A stretch of DNA of 21,546 nucleotides, taken from positions 1 through 21,546 of the IMG/VR virus record IMGVR_UViG_3300027833_000245; one strand, given 5' to 3'. The position numbers and the translations under genes are program-made. The notes beneath the pieces are model-generated. The model was not told where the DNA came from. It searched no databases and saw nothing but the letters and a program-made list of their open reading frames with translations. This document shows positions 7,294 to 14,256 of the stretch, piece after piece. Every line of letters starts with the position of its first letter. The stretch's first letter is position 1. The DNA is from a virus.

Positions 7294-9126
7294 ATGTCAG
7301 ACGGAATAGGAGATAATAAATGGATCCCAAAAGAGGAGGGTAATACAGATGCAGCTGACAGGATCGTTTGGTCGACCAAGCAGATTGATGATCTGTTAGT
7401 GGCCTTGGATCAGGGTTATCGTCCTAAGATTAAGTTACCATTCTACGAGGGTAGACAATTTCTAAAGAAGGGTAATATTGTATTTGAATATACTGATGAG
7501 GAAATTAGTGAGTTAGCCAGATGTGCCAAGGACATTGTCTATTTTGCAGAGAAGTATGCGGTAGTAATGACAGATGAGGGTATTCAACAGGTAACTCTAA
7601 GAGATTATCAAAAGGAAATGTTGAGAAATTTTCAGAATGATAGATTTAATATTGTTCTTGCTGCTCGACAAATGGGTAAAACCGTAACTGCATCTATTTT
7701 TAATGCATGGTATGTTACCTTTAATATGGATAAGAATACTTTGCTACTTGCAAATAAATCTGATTCAACAAAAGAAATTATTGATAAAGCCAAAACAGTA
7801 ATCGAGAACTTACCGTTCTTTATGAAACCTGGTATTATTAAATATGATGTAATGAATGTAAGGTGTGATAATGGTTGTCGTCTTATTGGACAATCAACCA
7901 CAGCAAAATCAGGTATTGGATTTACAATTCATAATCTATATCTAGATGAGTTTGCCCACGTCCATCCATCGATTGCAGATGCCTTTTATGAGAATGTATA
8001 TCCTACATTATCCTCATCGAAAGTATCAAGAATTACAATTACATCTACGCCAAACGGATTTAATAAGTTTTATCAAATATATTCAGCGGCAGATCGTAAG
8101 GAGAATGAATACCGACCAACAAGAATTGATTGGTGGCAACACCCTGATAGAGACGAGGCATGGTATGAAAGAGAGCTTGCTAACCTAGGTTCGATCGAGG
8201 CCTTTAATAAACAATATGGAAATGAATTCGTTAGCTCATCTAATCTACTATTAGACCCAGTGGATATGAAGAAGATGAGAAAGAGAATGAAGCCTTATGT
8301 TTATCATGAATTCGACGAATTTGATTATATTGCAGTTGATGCAAAGGGATTCTTAGCATGGGATCCTGCTTTTGATATTGATACATGTAAAGATAAAGAA
8401 AACTTTTGGCTATTTTCAGTAGATATTGCAGAGGGTAATGGTGGTGATGCATCGGTAATTAATATTTTTAAAATTGCTCCGATGAATGCTGACGAAATTA
8501 AAAACGTTATTAATCCAGGTGCAATGTATGATTTTTTTAAATTAGAGCAAGTAGCTAGATTTAAATCAAACGAACACGTCATCGAAGATTTTGCAAAGAT
8601 ATTATATACATTAGGTGTAGAAATATTTAATAGTGAGAACGTGAAAATGATTGTAGAATATAATACTTACGGTACAGTACTATTCCAATACCTAAGAAGT
8701 ATATTTCCACAAAGAAATGATTTTGACGATGAGATGATAGTAAAATTCAGACATAGGCACGACGCAAAGACAATAAAACCAGGAATAAAACTAAAATCTG
8801 ACAATAAAGCTATCTTTTGTCAGAATTTTGCAAAATTGTATAAGATAAATAGATTAGATTTAACTGATGAAGTTACAGTGACTGAGGCATCCTTATTTGG
8901 TACTTTACCAAACGGTAGTTATGGCGCTCAAATGGGGAACGATGATGTTATTATGACATGTATTACTGCGACTGAATTTTTTAACACAACGGATTATGCA
9001 GATTTCATTGAGGAGATCTTAGATTTCATAGATCCTGCGGTTCACGACGAGATGGAAAGCATCTTATATAAGGATAGTGATCAGCAAGGAGATTTACAAT
9101 ATGACATTTATGACCTACTCAAATAA
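7294..9126 (+). CDS. 17: Terminase large subunit, T4 gp17-like packaging ATPase-nuclease
   Basis: Predicted motor that drives DNA into the prohead and cuts the concatemer. The length, 610 aa, equals T4 gp17. ATPase domain: Walker A ARQMGKTV at residues 124-131 (K129), Walker B LYLDEF at 215-220 (D218, E219), and a coupling motif TSTPNG at 250-255. An adenine-binding type QVTLRDYQKEML precedes Walker A, as in other gp17 proteins. RNase-H-fold nuclease domain: D377 in FSVDIAEG, E455 in MIVEYNTYG, and D550/D551 in GNDDVIM, matching the T4 triad D401, E458 and D542. All catalytic groups are present, so the enzyme should be active in both functions. The start after the gp16 stop is the only ATG that keeps the acidic N-terminus. 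No inserted intein or homing endonuclease is seen, although gp17 genes are frequent targets. Confidence 0.95.
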   Translation: MSDGIGDNKWIPKEEGNTDAADRIVWSTKQIDDLLVALDQGYRPKIKLPFYEGRQFLKKGNIVFEYTDEEISELARCAKDIVYFAEKYAVVMTDEGIQQVTLRDYQKEMLRNFQNDRFNIVLAARQMGKTVTASIFNAWYVTFNMDKNTLLLANKSDSTKEIIDKAKTVIENLPFFMKPGIIKYDVMNVRCDNGCRLIGQSTTAKSGIGFTIHNLYLDEFAHVHPSIADAFYENVYPTLSSSKVSRITITSTPNGFNKFYQIYSAADRKENEYRPTRIDWWQHPDRDEAWYERELANLGSIEAFNKQYGNEFVSSSNLLLDPVDMKKMRKRMKPYVYHEFDEFDYIAVDAKGFLAWDPAFDIDTCKDKENFWLFSVDIAEGNGGDASVINIFKIAPMNADEIKNVINPGAMYDFFKLEQVARFKSNEHVIEDFAKILYTLGVEIFNSENVKMIVEYNTYGTVLFQYLRSIFPQRNDFDDEMIVKFRHRHDAKTIKPGIKLKSDNKAIFCQNFAKLYKINRLDLTDEVTVTEASLFGTLPNGSYGAQMGNDDVIMTCITATEFFNTTDYADFIEEILDFIDPAVHDEMESILYKDSDQQGDLQYDIYDLLK

Positions 9127-9143
9127 ATTTGCAAAAAGACAAG

Positions 9144-9155
9144 GATATATAATAA
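9144..9155 (+). promoter_or_regulatory. Late-promoter-like motif before the sheath gene
   Basis: GATATATAATAA lies 41 bases before ATG 9185 in the 58-base gap after the terminase. It is identical over 12 bases to the motifs at 4582 and 14183. Sheath protein is needed in high amounts late in infection, which fits a strong late promoter here (inference). Confidence 0.55.
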
Positions 9156-9184
9156 AAGAATTAAAAAATAACAACTAAACGATT

Positions 9185-12019
9185 ATGGCATTAAGTCCTC
9201 AATTACTACAGTTCAAAAGCTCAGGCGTATATCGCTTAGAGTTCGACAAATCACAAACCGTGAACATCCCTGCTGAAACTATTAGATTAGTTGTAGGTAG
9301 ATCTAACAAAGGTCCTTACAATACTCCAGTATTAGTAGAAGATGTTGAACAGTTTAAAAATGTATTCGGTGGCGTTGATAAGTCACTAGAAAAGAAAAAT
9401 ATGTTCTTCCACAGATCAGCTATCGAAGCTTTATCTAGAGGACCAATCTTAGCGTTAAACTTAACTGCTGATGATTCTGACGATCAAGTATCGATATTAT
9501 CTCCAGCAACTAACTCTTCTTCGGAAGGTTTATCTGCTAACACTATTCAATCATCTGCAGTTGCTGGTAAGAAATTCAGCGATGTATTTGATATTGATAA
9601 GTTTTGGAATCCTTCAGACGAGAAGTTATTAACTGCTGCTGCTGAAGATACAAACCACGCAATCTCTTTTGTAAATATCAAACAAGACCCAATCACAATT
9701 ATCATTAGACAAGCTGCTGATACTAGAGGTTTTGAATTAACTGCAAGAGAATGGTACGGAGAATCTAACATTCCAGAAGGCGTTGATGCTGATGAATACG
9801 TATCAGACTACTTAGTAGATGTATTTGTATTCAAAGGAAAATTCGATTCTGCTGAATTAAACAATGATCCTAACTACGGTACTTACTTTGATGCTAATGG
9901 TTTATACAAATCAGAATTCGCTAAATTTGCTGGATTAAGAGAAGTAACTCTTTTAGCACAATATAACGGATTATCTTTAATACCTGAATTTATTGATGCT
10001 GAAGGTAATCAAATGTACATCGAAACTCTAATTAATATGGAGGCTAGAAGAACAGGTTTATTCTGTGCTGTACAAGAAGATGCTCTTCCACAAATCGATT
10101 TAATCGGTAATGGATTTGACATCTACCAAGATTACGAAGTATTATCACATAAAGTAGAACAAGAAAAAACTAGTACTATAGTAGATATTAGTGGTTTCGG
10201 TGACAATTCAGTAGATGGAGCAACTTTAACAATCTTAGGAGCTACACCAGTTGGACTTGCTACTGCAGGAATTAACGATACTAAATATTTAAAAGCTGCA
10301 GTTGGCGTAGAGTATGTTAAGATTAATACAATAGAAGCAACTGCAGGCGGTTCAATTATTACTGCATCAGGTGATATTTCTAAATCTTATGAGAAATTCG
10401 CAGCTGGAACATCAGCAACGTGGAATAACAATGCTGTTATTACAGTAGATGGAAATGGAAACTTATTATTAAGTGCTGCGCCATTTGCGTATGGAGACTT
10501 ATTAGTAGGTGGAAACGCATTCTTATTATCTGAAAACGCAGGTGAATATGTTGCAATCAATACAATTGATATAGATAACGTAACAGGAGTTGTAACTGTA
10601 TCTCCAGCAGGTAATGTTGGATTCAGTACAGGTTACACTGATGCTAACGCAGGTGAATTAGTAGTATATAAAAGAGCATTAAATACTGCATTTGATATAT
10701 GGACATTATCTCCAAACGACAGAACAGAGATGTTCCCTACACTAGCAGGTGGTTGGGACTGGACTGATAATACCGCTGGAGTATTTACTTACTCTTACAC
10801 AGGTGTTGGTGTATTAAACGCTAATATTAAAGTAGGAATGTATATCCCAGGTGATGGTGGTAAACTATCTAGAGTTAAGAAAATCGTAAAAACTTTCGAA
10901 GATGGTATAACTAAATATAGATTTGAAACTCACAGAGTAGTTTCTTCTAGACCAGCTTATGCACTTAAGAGATACGAAGATGCTTCTGGATTATATAAAA
11001 CGTTCCCATTAGAAGGAGCAACACAAACTGAAAAGAGTATTGCAGAATTACTAACAGCAATTAAGCCAGGAACTGGTTTAGGTAACGCTTTAGTAGATAA
11101 AGACAATATTACATTCAGATATGTAGTTGATACATTTGGTTCTTTAGAGAACGGATCAATCTTAAATAAGGAAGAATTATCATTCTTATGTAAAGAAAGA
11201 CAAAATGCAGCAGCAATTCTTAACGCACCAATGGTGAAAGAACTTAAAGCAGCAACTAACCCAACGTTTAAAGACTCATTTGCTCCTTATGGATTTAATG
11301 TAAGTCACGTTGCAACAGGAGGTAACTTAGATACTAATCCAACATCTCTTTACACATTACCATCGATCAACGAAGGTGCATCTTACGCATTCTACTACGG
11401 TCCTGGTCTTAATGTAATTGAGAATGGAAGAACTAAAGTAATTCCACCAGCAGCATACGTATCTAACAACTATATCGATAAATATTTAGATGCTTTACCA
11501 TGGTCAATCATCGCAGGTCCTAGAAGAGGAGTTGTAGGTGGAACTGGAGTACAGTCATTAGAATTTTCATTCGATAAAAATGATAGAGATGTTCTTGAGC
11601 CATTTGGTTACAACCCAATCGTATTCGAAAGAGGCGTAGGTTTAACTATTAAAGGTAACAAGACTGCACAACAAGGAGTTCAATCAGCACTTTCTTCAGC
11701 TCACGTAAGAGAAGTATTAATTTACATTGAAGATGGTCTTGCAGAAATTCTTAAGAATTACCTATTTGAATTCAATAGTGCTCAAACTAGATTAGAGATT
11801 AAAACTCTAGCTGATAACTTTATGGAATCAGTGAAGAAAGATGGTGGTGTATACGACTATAAGAATATCATGGACTCTTCAAACAATACGTCTGAAGTAA
11901 TAGATAACAACATGGGAATCTTAGATACGTTTGTAGAACCAGTTAAAGGTCTTGAAATCTTAGTATCGAGAGTAACAGTATTAAATACAGGTGAAATCGC
12001 AACGGGTAACTTTGCATAA
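9185..12019 (+). CDS. 18: Contractile tail sheath protein, T4 gp18-like, enlarged
   Basis: Predicted sheath subunit that surrounds the tail tube and contracts on infection. The N-terminus (LLQFKSSGVYRLEF, then RLVVGRSNKGPYNTPVLV and VEQFKNVFGG) follows the standard sheath pattern of a tail-facing strand, a GPxxxPV loop and a domain ending in FG. The C-terminal 150 residues (PIVFERGVGLTIKGNKTA, then VREVLIYIEDGLAEILKNYL, RLEIKTLADNFMESV and a beta end) match the conserved sheath core that binds the tube and neighbouring subunits. At 944 aa it is about 285 longer than T4 gp18 (659 aa). The extra sequence is mainly a Gly/Ala/Thr-rich beta stretch at about 330-560, likely an outward-facing domain. 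It is directly followed by the tube gene, as in T4 18-19. Confidence 0.93.
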   Translation: MALSPQLLQFKSSGVYRLEFDKSQTVNIPAETIRLVVGRSNKGPYNTPVLVEDVEQFKNVFGGVDKSLEKKNMFFHRSAIEALSRGPILALNLTADDSDDQVSILSPATNSSSEGLSANTIQSSAVAGKKFSDVFDIDKFWNPSDEKLLTAAAEDTNHAISFVNIKQDPITIIIRQAADTRGFELTAREWYGESNIPEGVDADEYVSDYLVDVFVFKGKFDSAELNNDPNYGTYFDANGLYKSEFAKFAGLREVTLLAQYNGLSLIPEFIDAEGNQMYIETLINMEARRTGLFCAVQEDALPQIDLIGNGFDIYQDYEVLSHKVEQEKTSTIVDISGFGDNSVDGATLTILGATPVGLATAGINDTKYLKAAVGVEYVKINTIEATAGGSIITASGDISKSYEKFAAGTSATWNNNAVITVDGNGNLLLSAAPFAYGDLLVGGNAFLLSENAGEYVAINTIDIDNVTGVVTVSPAGNVGFSTGYTDANAGELVVYKRALNTAFDIWTLSPNDRTEMFPTLAGGWDWTDNTAGVFTYSYTGVGVLNANIKVGMYIPGDGGKLSRVKKIVKTFEDGITKYRFETHRVVSSRPAYALKRYEDASGLYKTFPLEGATQTEKSIAELLTAIKPGTGLGNALVDKDNITFRYVVDTFGSLENGSILNKEELSFLCKERQNAAAILNAPMVKELKAATNPTFKDSFAPYGFNVSHVATGGNLDTNPTSLYTLPSINEGASYAFYYGPGLNVIENGRTKVIPPAAYVSNNYIDKYLDALPWSIIAGPRRGVVGGTGVQSLEFSFDKNDRDVLEPFGYNPIVFERGVGLTIKGNKTAQQGVQSALSSAHVREVLIYIEDGLAEILKNYLFEFNSAQTRLEIKTLADNFMESVKKDGGVYDYKNIMDSSNNTSEVIDNNMGILDTFVEPVKGLEILVSRVTVLNTGEIATGNFA

Positions 12020-12028
12020 GAAAACAAC

Positions 12029-12040
12029 GATATATAAATA
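12029..12040 (+). promoter_or_regulatory. Late-promoter-like motif before the tail tube gene
   Basis: GATATATAAATA contains an exact copy of the T4 late promoter core TATAAATA and lies 30 bases before ATG 12059. Together with the terminator after the tube gene it would allow a one-gene transcript for this abundant protein. Confidence 0.6.
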
Positions 12041-12058
12041 AAATAAGAAATTAAAGAT

Positions 12059-12616
12059 ATGGCTTTACCACATTATTCAGAGGACCAAACTAGCAAGAAG
12101 GGAAGAAACTTCGAGCCCGTTCAAGCTAACTTATTCGAGGTAACAATTTTACCACCGGACGGAGTTGCTGGACAAGAGTTCCTTTTACAACACGTTAATT
12201 CAATCAGTGGATTAGATACTATGGCTCCTGCAGTAGATGCAATCGGACAAAAATATAAGTTTTCCGATAGATCTTACGCTGGTATGCCTGGTGCAACTTC
12301 AATTGATATTACAGTTAGCTTCTCGCTTAACTTAAATGATTCTAACCAAGCTTACTTGTATAAAACATTAAGACAATGGTATAGAGCTCAATATAATCCA
12401 GAAACTGGAGAAATGGGTCTTAAAAAGAATTATGTTGGTACAATAGTTGTTGTACAATTTAACAGAGAAGGTGATATTTACAGAAAAATTACTTTAGATG
12501 ATTGTTTCATCACTTCAGGTGTAAACCTTGTTGGTGAACTTAACTACGAGTCAGCTGACGCAGTAGCATTAGAAGTAGGTTGGAAGTGTGATACTTTCTC
12601 AGAAGAGTTGAACTAA
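12059..12616 (+). CDS. 19: Tail tube protein, T4 gp19-like
   Basis: Predicted subunit of the hexameric-ring inner tube through which DNA passes. It has 185 aa (T4 gp19: 163 aa). The fold pattern is clear: an N-terminal strand with NLFEVTILPP, a loop and LLQHVNSISGLDT, the SIDITVSFSLN strand, a helix with LYKTLRQWYRAQYNP, and a final beta hairpin (YRKITLDDCFITSGV and AVALEVGWKCDTF) that forms the ring beta barrel. The order sheath-tube matches T4 and most myoviruses. It is bracketed by its own promoter-like motif and a strong terminator, so its expression can be set separately from the genes that follow. Confidence 0.92.
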   Translation: MALPHYSEDQTSKKGRNFEPVQANLFEVTILPPDGVAGQEFLLQHVNSISGLDTMAPAVDAIGQKYKFSDRSYAGMPGATSIDITVSFSLNLNDSNQAYLYKTLRQWYRAQYNPETGEMGLKKNYVGTIVVVQFNREGDIYRKITLDDCFITSGVNLVGELNYESADAVALEVGWKCDTFSEELN

Positions 12617-12635
12617 TTTAATAAATTAAGTATAA

Positions 12636-12666
12636 AGAACGTGTCTAAACAACACGTTCTTTTTTT
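12636..12666 (+). terminator. Rho-independent terminator after the tail tube gene
   Basis: AGAACGTGT (12636-12644) and ACACGTTCT (12652-12660) form a perfect 9-bp stem with a 7-base loop, followed by a T-run to 12666. It is 20 bases after the tube stop codon and is the strongest terminator in the window. Confidence 0.9.
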
Positions 12667-12680
12667 AACTTTAAAAAACA

Positions 12681-12708
12681 TAATATAATATCAAGATAAT
12701 AAAAGATT
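12681..12708 (+). promoter_or_regulatory. AT-rich leader with repeated AATATAATATCA element
   Basis: The leader of the small gene at 12709 contains AATATAATATCA (12682-12693), also present exactly at 12 bases upstream of the gp16-like gene (6612-6623). Since a terminator ends the upstream transcript at 12666, a promoter is expected here; this element is the best candidate. The match could also reflect general AT bias. Confidence 0.35.
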
Positions 12709-12927
12709 ATGAGTGATAAACTAACAAAAAAATTACAAGTCCTTTTGACTGAGGGAGAAGTTCGTGAAGTAAACCGAATTATCTTGAATGATGCTTTGGA
12801 TAATGAGACTCGTCCCATATCTGTAAGTGGATTCATAAGAAATCTAATAAAGTCAGAATTAAGTGTAAGAACTGTAGAACAGAGATCCTACATAAAGCAA
12901 AATCTCAAAAACTTAAAAAGTAAATAA
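12709..12927 (+). CDS. Small ribbon-helix-helix-like DNA-binding protein (tentative)
   Basis: A 72-aa protein with an N-terminal beta-like stretch (KKLQVLLTEGE), a first helix (EVREVNRIILNDALDN), then PISVSGFIRNLIKSEL, which looks like the second helix of Arc/MetJ-type ribbon-helix-helix proteins, and a basic C-terminal tail. Proteins of that class bind DNA as dimers and usually act as repressors. It lies after a strong terminator and 2 bases before the gp26-like gene, so the two are likely co-transcribed. A regulator in a tail operon is unusual. It could instead be a small structural or assembly factor with a similar helix pattern. Confidence 0.6.
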   Translation: MSDKLTKKLQVLLTEGEVREVNRIILNDALDNETRPISVSGFIRNLIKSELSVRTVEQRSYIKQNLKNLKSK

Positions 12928-12929
12928 CA

Positions 12930-13934
12930 ATGAGCGAAAAGAAAAACAAAATGAGTTCCGAAGAAGCTAAAATGGCGAGAGCCTTAGAAGCTAAAGACGC
13001 TATTAACAACCCAACTCCTGATTCAAATGAAGTAGCAGCTTCAGATATGGAATCTGTTGTTGACAAAGGTGGGCTTGGTAGAGTTAATATGTCGAATTTT
13101 ACACCAGATAAAGCACAATCTTCTGATAGTGCATTAGGATGGCATGTATTAGATCAAGTAACATTACCGTCAATGGGTAAATTTTATCCAGCTGATAGTG
13201 TAATTAAAATTAGATCTGCAAGAGCTGCAGAGATTAGACATTTTTCTACTATGGATGAGAATAATTACATCGATATGGAAGAAAAGTTAAACTCAGTAGT
13301 AGAATCATGTACTCAAATGTCATCTGGTAGTAAAAGATTATCTTACAAGGATATTCTAGAAGAAGATAGAATAGTTCTATTACTTTCTATTAGAGACCTT
13401 ACTTTTCCAGAACCAGAAAACAAATTAATGTTAAATGGTAAAGCTGAAAAGTCTAAAAAGAAAGTAGACCTTGAATTATCAGTTAAAAATCTAATACCTT
13501 CTATTATCGATGAAGAAATAGAAAGATATTATGATGATAAAAAAAGAACGTATGTTATTAAAACTCGTTCTGCTGGCGAAATCGTAATGCGTCCACCGAC
13601 AATTGGTGTTATGCAAGAGGTTACTCAATACTTGAAAGATCGTAATGAGAAGGAAATAGAATTTGATAAAGCATTTATCCAAGTATTACCTTATATACAA
13701 GGTGATTGGAGAACCCTAAGTCTAACAAAGATATTTCAATTAGAAGTAGACTATAAGGCATGGGATCAAAAAAAGTTTATGATTGTATATAGACTTGCTG
13801 AAAGAATGAGAATTGGTGTTCAAGCAACACTAGAATCTACCGTAGACGGAGAGTTGGTGAAAGCCCCTCTTGAGTTCCCAGGTGGCATCAAAAGTCTTTT
13901 CATTATTTCAGATCTCGCTGGAGAATTACTTTAA
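12930..13934 (+). CDS. 26: T4 gp26-like baseplate / tail-assembly chaperone protein
   Basis: A 334-aa protein. Residues 1-65 are hydrophilic and probably disordered. The domain then starts with VTLPSMGKFYPADSVIKIRSA (79 onward), a pattern of the T4 baseplate family that includes gp26: a Leu-Pro-Ser, a Gly, Tyr-Pro, then a beta strand and an acidic helix segment with NSVVESCTQM. Later parts alternate Lys-rich loops and helices (IDEEIERYYDD, MRPPTIGVMQEVTQYL). T4 gp26 is 208 aa, so this is longer. In T4 the order is 25-26-51-27-28-29. Here the frame overlaps the next ORF by about 74 bases in the +1 frame and is followed by a tape measure. That is the position and architecture of the tail-assembly chaperone pair of other tailed phages. 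Its last codons are CTT TAA (13929-13934). Confidence 0.65.
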   Translation: MSEKKNKMSSEEAKMARALEAKDAINNPTPDSNEVAASDMESVVDKGGLGRVNMSNFTPDKAQSSDSALGWHVLDQVTLPSMGKFYPADSVIKIRSARAAEIRHFSTMDENNYIDMEEKLNSVVESCTQMSSGSKRLSYKDILEEDRIVLLLSIRDLTFPEPENKLMLNGKAEKSKKKVDLELSVKNLIPSIIDEEIERYYDDKKRTYVIKTRSAGEIVMRPPTIGVMQEVTQYLKDRNEKEIEFDKAFIQVLPYIQGDWRTLSLTKIFQLEVDYKAWDQKKFMIVYRLAERMRIGVQATLESTVDGELVKAPLEFPGGIKSLFIISDLAGELL

Positions 13935-14181
13935 GACAAAGTTCTACCTGGGTATACATCTTAGGATGCAGCCTTCAGAGATCGAAAACATGTACTACTA
14001 CGAATATTGGTATTATGTCAAGAATCTGTCGGAGTACATCAAGAATAAGAATAAGCAACAATCGGATCAACAAGAACAGGCTAACGATCAACAGAGCTCA
14101 ATGAGCTCTAAGTATAAAACGCCTTCGATGCCCAAGATCCCCTCTATGAAGACGCCATCGTTTAAGATGCCGAAAATGTAG
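13870..14181 (+). CDS. Downstream frame of chaperone pair, gp51-like position
   Basis: This frame, open from 13861 to TAG 14179-14181, lacks any ATG in its first 105 bases. The earliest starts are TTG 13870 and GTG 13882, both inside the upstream gene; the first ATG is 13966. Yet the sequence before that ATG looks coding: FSLFQISLENYF, then a helix and a Pro-Ser-Glu-Ile-Glu turn followed by YYYEYWYYVKNL. The pattern of one helix, then Pro-Ser-x-Ile/Val, then an aromatic-rich helix is common in the second half of tail-assembly chaperones. The C-terminus is Gln-rich, then basic with repeated Pro-Ser-Met-Lys units. It is probably made as a fusion to the 12930 gene by +1 frameshift, or by internal start. 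In T4 the gene after 26 is 51 (hub assembly). I cannot show homology to gp51. Confidence 0.6.
   Translation: MSSQVASKVFSLFQISLENYFKTKFYLGIHLRMQPSEIENMYYYEYWYYVKNLSEYIKNKNKQQSDQQEQANDQQSSMSSKYKTPSMPKIPSMKTPSFKMPKM
13921..13935 (+). other. Candidate +1 programmed frameshift site at CTT_TAA_G
   Basis: The gp26-like frame ends CTT TAA. A +1 slip of the CTT-decoding tRNA onto TTT would continue as AAG ACA AAG into the downstream frame, which is open from 13861 to 14181. The motif has the shape of the CUU-stop site of the release-factor-2 gene prfB. A purine-rich GGAGA lies 6 bases upstream of CTT (13919-13923), a possible stimulator. The product would be 334 + 82 = 416 aa. A second candidate within the overlap is CTT TTC at 13896-13901. 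Confidence 0.45.
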
Positions 14182-14182
14182 A

Positions 14183-14194
14183 GATATATAATAA
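14183..14194 (+). promoter_or_regulatory. Late-promoter-like motif directly before a terminator
   Basis: GATATATAATAA matches the 4582 and 9144 copies over 12 bases and begins one base after the stop codon of the previous gene. It is 74 bases before the tape-measure ATG, with a terminator hairpin between. Transcription from it would start close to the left arm of that hairpin. Confidence 0.5.
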
Positions 14195-14200
14195 GAGTGA

Positions 14201-14230
14201 GGGGTATGTTTTCCTAAGCATACCCTTTTT
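14201..14230 (+). terminator. Rho-independent terminator before the tape-measure gene
   Basis: GGGTATG (14202-14208) and CATACCC (14219-14225) form a perfect 7-bp stem with a 10-base loop, followed by a T-run, a C and a second T-run. It would end the transcript of the chaperone pair. For RNA starting at the motif just upstream it would instead be the very 5' end. Confidence 0.8.
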
Positions 14231-14256
14231 CTTTTTAAAAATATTAAGTCAGTTAC

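Noticed and set aside
7632-7901. Minus-strand ORFs in the large terminase (also 8240-8452 and 8325-8582) and the +frame ORF 7946-8188
   Set aside because: All lie inside the clear gp17 frame, with low-complexity or His/Tyr/Leu-rich shadow translations.
12645-12836. Minus-strand 63-aa ORF overlapping the terminator and the ribbon-helix-helix-like gene
   Set aside because: It runs through the terminator stem and the forward gene is better supported.
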